Shown: positions 60,069 to 64,000 of the stretch, piece by piece
How positions within the stretch are numbered: the first letter of the stretch is position 1
How the letters are laid out: each line of letters opens with the position of its first letter
Assembly: GCF_001180305.1 (NCBI RefSeq)
Contig: NZ_CVSX01000023.1
Location: 1 to 64,000 of the forward strand
Direction: 5' to 3'
From: Prochlorococcus marinus
Lineage (GTDB): Bacteria; Cyanobacteriota; Cyanobacteriia; PCC-6307; Cyanobiaceae
Length of the DNA stretch: 64,000 nucleotides
Translations under genes and position numbers: made by a program
Notes under the pieces: model-generated
What the model saw: the letters and a program-made list of their open reading frames with translations, nothing else
The model's database searches: none
Told to the model about the DNA's origin: nothing

Positions 60069-62186
60069 TTAATTTTTACAAACCCAAAATTGATACATAG
60101 CGCTAAAAGTTAATGGATATTTAGTTTCGAATTCCGCCCAGTTTTCTAATTTTGTTTGTTGTTTATCTTTTGGAAAAGAATTCAAGTAAAGATTTTTCAA
60201 TTGTTGTGGTAGAAAAAATCCTAGAAAAGTAAGTTTATGATCGTTTAAGATTTCAATTAATTGGTTAATTGTGAATCTATGTTCTTTAGCATGAAAGCAT
60301 AGATCACGACATTGAGATAAAGAAAAAAAGTCTTCACTTATTTTTAACTTATTTAAATTATCTATCTCCCCTGAGAAAATTTTTTCCCTAAAAAAACGAA
60401 TATTGGATTCAGTTGGTTTTAATTTCATTTCCTTGATGTAATTCCTTGCTGTTACTATTTCTTTTCTTGCTAATTCGCTATATAGGCCTAATTTTAGAAA
60501 ACCATTCTTTTTTAGGACTCCTAGTAATAATTCTAATCCTTTAGATGGATTATCCATATGATGTAAGACTCCGCCACATTCAATAATGTCAAAACTTTTA
60601 CCTAAAAGACCAATCTCTAAGATATCCATTTGCACAAGTTCGACATTATTAATTCCAAGTTCATCTAATTTTCTTTTTGCATAGGCAAGACTAGATAAAC
60701 TTAAATCAATAGCAGTTATTACGGAATTTTCATATTTCAATGCTTGTAATATTTGTTTGCCAGTACCACAACCAGCGATAAGAACTTTTGGTTGTTTGTT
60801 AGTTACATTAATATTAATTCTATTTGGAGAGATTTCGTTATTAATTGCTTCTTTAATGGATATCTTATAGTCTCTAAAGAATCTTATAAATCTCCATCTT
60901 GGATATGGATTTTCTTCATATTGAGATTGAACTTTTTGAGTGATATCGTCTTTGAATGTTCCTAATTTTTTGATTTCTTTAGATAATTCATTTTCCCTTA
61001 AAGGTTCCTTAACTTGTAATTGCATTAATTGCGTATAAGTTTTAGAAGAAGAATGAAAAGATTGTAATAATGGCAAATCATTAATAAGTTTATAAAGAGG
61101 GAAATAGCAAGAAAGAATTGAAATATTTATCTCATTTATCTCTCCTTTTCTAAGTTTTTCAATAATATTTTGAAGATTTATATTTTCTTCTTTACTTACA
61201 GAATAAACATATTCGTTAATGAAACACTGTTTTCCTAATCCAATAATAAATTCTAATTCGTGTTCATTTATGTCATTTTCTTCTTTAGAAACTTTATTAC
61301 AGATCTCTTTTCTAAATGATTTTAGAACTTTTTCTAATTCAGGATCACAAAAAATTATTTTTTCCATGGCATTCATTATTGATTTGTTACTTGTAATTAA
61401 GTCTATTTTTGAGAAAGTACAACCAGACTTTTCTAGATTAGTAATTAAATAGTTTTTATATAAAAAATTAAATGCAGGGAATAAATCTTTATGCGAAAGA
61501 TCCTTTTTCTCTAGACAAAGATTTAATATTTTTTTTAATTTTTTTTTATCAAATTGAGAAGGATCGGAGTATCTTAATAGATCGGTGATTGCACTAAATG
61601 TATAAACGTATTTTGGATTGAGTTCAATTACTCTCAAATAAGAATCCAGTGAATCTTCTCTTTTACCAAGGTCTTTTCTTATATTGCCTAAGTTGAAATT
61701 TGCCATGGCAAAGTTCGGATCAATTTCTATTGCTTTACGCGTAAAAATTTCTGCTTTTTGTAATTCTCCGAGACTCTGAAATACGTTTCCTAAGTTGCAG
61801 TATGCCATGGCAAAGTTCGGATCAATTTCTATTGCTTTACGCGTAAAAATTTCTGCTTTTTGTAATTCTCCGAGACTCTGAAATATTTTTCCTAGGTTAG
61901 AGTATCCCATTGCATAGTTAGGATTTATTTCTATCGCTTTACGCGTAAAAATTTCTGCTTTTTGTAATTCTCCAAGATTAAGTAATATCATTCCATAATT
62001 GCTAAAAACTCTGTGATCTAAAAATCCTTTATTAATAAAATTTTCATAATACTTTCTTGCTTCTTGAATATTTCCTTGAGAATGTTGCTTGAATGCTCTA
62101 GTTATTATTTGATTTTTAATGGTTTGTTCATCACTATAAATTTTTTTCTTTTTAGAATTCTTATGCTTTTCACCAAAACCCTTCAT
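60069..62186 (-). CDS. TPR-repeat protein with C-terminal SAM methyltransferase domain
   Basis: 705 residues from ATG 62186 (MKGFGEKHKNSKKKK); an upstream ATG at 62291 would add 35 residues of unlike, hydrophobic sequence. TPR repeats fill the N-terminal region (unit GELQKAEIFTRKAIEIDPNF repeated). The C-terminal 240 residues are a class I methyltransferase: KVLIAGCGTGKQIL (motif I), AIDLSLSSLAYAKRKL, ECGGVLHHMDNPSKGL. Between them is a 300-residue helical region not recognised. Substrate unknown; such genes sit in Prochlorococcus islands and may modify cell-surface sugars. The N terminus resembles the sulfotransferase gene upstream. Confidence 0.85.
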   Translation of the reverse strand: MKGFGEKHKNSKKKKIYSDEQTIKNQIITRAFKQHSQGNIQEARKYYENFINKGFLDHRVFSNYGMILLNLGELQKAEIFTRKAIEINPNYAMGYSNLGKIFQSLGELQKAEIFTRKAIEIDPNFAMAYCNLGNVFQSLGELQKAEIFTRKAIEIDPNFAMANFNLGNIRKDLGKREDSLDSYLRVIELNPKYVYTFSAITDLLRYSDPSQFDKKKLKKILNLCLEKKDLSHKDLFPAFNFLYKNYLITNLEKSGCTFSKIDLITSNKSIMNAMEKIIFCDPELEKVLKSFRKEICNKVSKEENDINEHELEFIIGLGKQCFINEYVYSVSKEENINLQNIIEKLRKGEINEINISILSCYFPLYKLINDLPLLQSFHSSSKTYTQLMQLQVKEPLRENELSKEIKKLGTFKDDITQKVQSQYEENPYPRWRFIRFFRDYKISIKEAINNEISPNRININVTNKQPKVLIAGCGTGKQILQALKYENSVITAIDLSLSSLAYAKRKLDELGINNVELVQMDILEIGLLGKSFDIIECGGVLHHMDNPSKGLELLLGVLKKNGFLKLGLYSELARKEIVTARNYIKEMKLKPTESNIRFFREKIFSGEIDNLNKLKISEDFFSLSQCRDLCFHAKEHRFTINQLIEILNDHKLTFLGFFLPQQLKNLYLNSFPKDKQQTKLENWAEFETKYPLTFSAMYQFWVCKN
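61701..61980 (-). repeat. 102-bp tandem TPR-encoding DNA repeats
   Basis: 83 bp at 61701-61783 are identical to 61803-61885 (period 102 bp, one 34-residue TPR). A third copy to about 61980 keeps the GCTTTACGCGTAAAAATTTC block but has diverged. Recent expansion of the TPR array or gene conversion. Confidence 0.9.
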
Positions 62187-62572
62187 AATTTTATATCGAA
62201 GAAAAAGGTAAATTATTTGAATTCTACAACTCACGTATAATTTAATTATTAACGTTGTAAGATTTATTATTTTTCTACAAAAATGTATCAAACTTGAATA
62301 TCCTTCAGATTGCTTTCTATGAATGGGTTATAAGTGAAGAAACCTGTCTTATTCTTCCCTCAAATCAACTGATATGAATATGTTTCTGACAGTCCAATTT
62401 CCTCGTACTATCTAGTTGCAGTAGTTCACTAGGTATTGTGTTATTACTAGTTAGGGATTAGTGGTTTGTCACGGCACTTTGGTAATTTCTCTGCCGAGAA
62501 ATCATAGAGTAGCTTTTTTATCTACAAGATATTTTTCTAATTTTTGTTATAAATAAAATTTTTTGTAATTTA
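62187..62572. other. 386-bp gene-free stretch with weak core copy C
   Basis: Holds the probable upstream region of the TPR-methyltransferase gene (about 62187-62300) and a degenerate copy of the attachment layout: TGAC-rich lead-in, CGTACTATCTAGTTGCAGTAG (62404-62424, 15/21 with copy B) and AATTTCTCTGCCGAGAAATC plus ATAGAG (62484-62509), similar to the palindrome region after guaA. No ORF of note. Confidence 0.5.
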
Positions 62573-63949
62573 TCAATAATATAAGTTTTTATACTCATCA
62601 TCTTGAGCAAGAATTTCGAAAACAGGTTTAAGCATTTCTTTGTAATTTTTCCAACCTCCAATAGATTTTGAATTAATCCTAGAACGAACTTGGACATCAC
62701 TTGCTGTAATTACTAATCGTTGATTTAAATGAGGTTTAAGATATGATTTGTCCCACTTCCATCCCAACCATTTAATTAAAAGTTTTATTTCTTCTTCTGG
62801 ATTTTTAACTAACAAATCATAATCTAAGTCGTAAATATTTTCTCGATATCTTTTCTTGTATTCATTCATTACTCGCTTTTGATCAAGATATATTTGAGCA
62901 CAATCAACTAGGGAGGATGTATATTCATTACCCATAGGAAAGTTTGCTCTATAAATAGAAAGAATATTATCTAGTGGATTTCGGTAGCAGTGAATAATTT
63001 TTGAATTTGGTATTTGAGTTGAAATTATGCCTGCATATTGATAGTTATATAACCATTTGTTAGTTGTAATATCTGACTTTATTTTATTTATTTTATGCAA
63101 ATATAAATCAATCAGATCAACTTTTTTTTTATTTTTCTTCCATTCTTTAAAAGATCTCTCAAGAGAATTTATTTCACCTAAAGCGAAAACTTTAGAATTC
63201 ATGCTGATAATAGATTCAGTCAGAGTTGTTCCGCTTCTAGGCATACCTACAATAAAAATGTTTTGCGAATACTTTTTTTCTTTTTTGAAATTAAGATTTG
63301 CCTCACTTGATTCAATTAGTAATGACCTTGATTTTTTAATCAATGATGCAGAATTGGATGGGCGGATTAAGAGTTTTAATTGATTCGCTAATTCGAGGTA
63401 TTTAGCGCTTTCTTTATAATTTTTTCTCTTGTGGAGAATATTTGCTCTTGCGAAAAAAATAATAAATTGATCATTTTTTGATTTATTTTTTAGGAAACTT
63501 TCAGAGAAGAGATTTGGTTCCCAAATTTTATTTTCGTCTGTGGAGGTAAGAGTCGATAAATTATAGTATGGTTTTATGAAATCGGGATTAAATATAATCG
63601 CCCTGCAGAAGCATGATTCTGCTTCCTTAAGTTTATTTTTTGCTTTCAAAATATTTCCAAGATTATTATGCGCAATTGCGTAGTCTGGTTTGAGTAAAAT
63701 TGCTCTACGAATCCATATTTCTGCTTCTTCTAATTTGCCTAAATCTTTTAAGATTTCCCCAGAATTTAAAAAAACTCTATGATCTTTAAAACCTTGATTA
63801 ATAAAAAATTGATAGTATTTTGATGCTTCAGCAATATTACCCTGCAAATGATAATGAAATGCTTTGTTTATGATTTCATCTCTAGAAAGACTTGTTTGTA
63901 ATTTTTTTTCTATTTTCTTTGAGTTTTTCTTTTCATCAAATTCTTTCAT
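62573..63949 (-). CDS. TPR-repeat sulfotransferase
   Basis: 458 residues. Residues 20-125: TPR-like repeats starting DEIINKAFHYHLQGNIAEAS and including FINQGFKDHRVFLNSGEILK. From about 230: PAPS-dependent sulfotransferase domain with 5'-phosphosulfate loop VGMPRSGTTLTES (235-247), and IIHCYRNPLDNILSIYRANF as the 3'-phosphate site. Soluble; probably transfers sulfate to a glycan or protein. The head domain is shared with the neighbouring TPR-methyltransferase, which lies 386 bp downstream on the same strand across repeat copy C. Confidence 0.9.
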   Translation of the reverse strand: MKEFDEKKNSKKIEKKLQTSLSRDEIINKAFHYHLQGNIAEASKYYQFFINQGFKDHRVFLNSGEILKDLGKLEEAEIWIRRAILLKPDYAIAHNNLGNILKAKNKLKEAESCFCRAIIFNPDFIKPYYNLSTLTSTDENKIWEPNLFSESFLKNKSKNDQFIIFFARANILHKRKNYKESAKYLELANQLKLLIRPSNSASLIKKSRSLLIESSEANLNFKKEKKYSQNIFIVGMPRSGTTLTESIISMNSKVFALGEINSLERSFKEWKKNKKKVDLIDLYLHKINKIKSDITTNKWLYNYQYAGIISTQIPNSKIIHCYRNPLDNILSIYRANFPMGNEYTSSLVDCAQIYLDQKRVMNEYKKRYRENIYDLDYDLLVKNPEEEIKLLIKWLGWKWDKSYLKPHLNQRLVITASDVQVRSRINSKSIGGWKNYKEMLKPVFEILAQDDEYKNLYY

Positions 63950-64000
63950 TTTTTAAGTTGTGAATCTGATTATTAATGATTATATTATTTTTAAAATTAA

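Overview
The window looks like a very AT-rich, compact picocyanobacterial chromosome, most probably high-light-adapted Prochlorococcus. The evidence is the gene order thrC / dnaN - PRC-barrel gene - purL - purF - gyrA-type gene - TPR - queG - DUF502 - nusB - ftsY - rsbU-like - argH - RRM - dusA - msrB - grpE - dnaJ - rsgA - ybaB - murB - murC - gap2 - thiL - cyclophilin - efp - accB - pdxA - HNH - cbiD - guaA. I know this order from Prochlorococcus genomes, where dnaN is conventionally gene 1. Genes are packed with many 1 to 24 bp overlaps and several convergent overlaps. No rRNA, tRNA, CRISPR array or insertion sequence was found.

Region 1 (1-15.0 kb) is housekeeping: a truncated dnaK, aroE, rpsF, argG, mraY, a sucrose-phosphate synthase-like gene, uvrA, recN, an ABC1/UbiB kinase, a DUF1400 protein and thrC. 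The first 63 bases are not dnaK: they are an exact reverse-complement copy of part of purL (17715-17777), joined in frame to dnaK at a short microhomology. This looks like an amplification or assembly chimera. Region 2 (15.0-15.34 kb) is a gene-free AT-rich stretch with DnaA-box-like 9-mers next to dnaN, the probable replication origin. Region 3 (15.34-51.5 kb) is the conserved dnaN-to-guaA block: purine synthesis (purL, purF, guaA), translation and protein folding (efp, grpE, dnaJ, cyclophilin), cell wall (murB, murC), cofactors (thiL, pdxA, cbiD), signalling and RNA modification.

Region 4 (51.5-64 kb) is an accessory island starting at the 3' end of guaA. It holds a type I restriction-modification operon (hsdM - hsdS - hsdS - hsdR), two short unknown genes, and then two related TPR proteins, one fused to a methyltransferase and one to a sulfotransferase. 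The guaA 3' end, including the last six codons, recurs in diverged form at 59.8 kb together with about 150 bp of the downstream sequence in the same layout. A weaker third copy lies at 62.4 kb. Tandem pairs of an 11-bp unit (GTTTCCCTCAG) flank the restriction-modification segment on both sides of the two guaA-tail copies. This is the layout expected of a site-specific integrase attachment site (core plus arm sites), yet no recombinase gene is present. I read the island as serial insertions at guaA, possibly mobilised in trans; this is the most unusual thing in the window.
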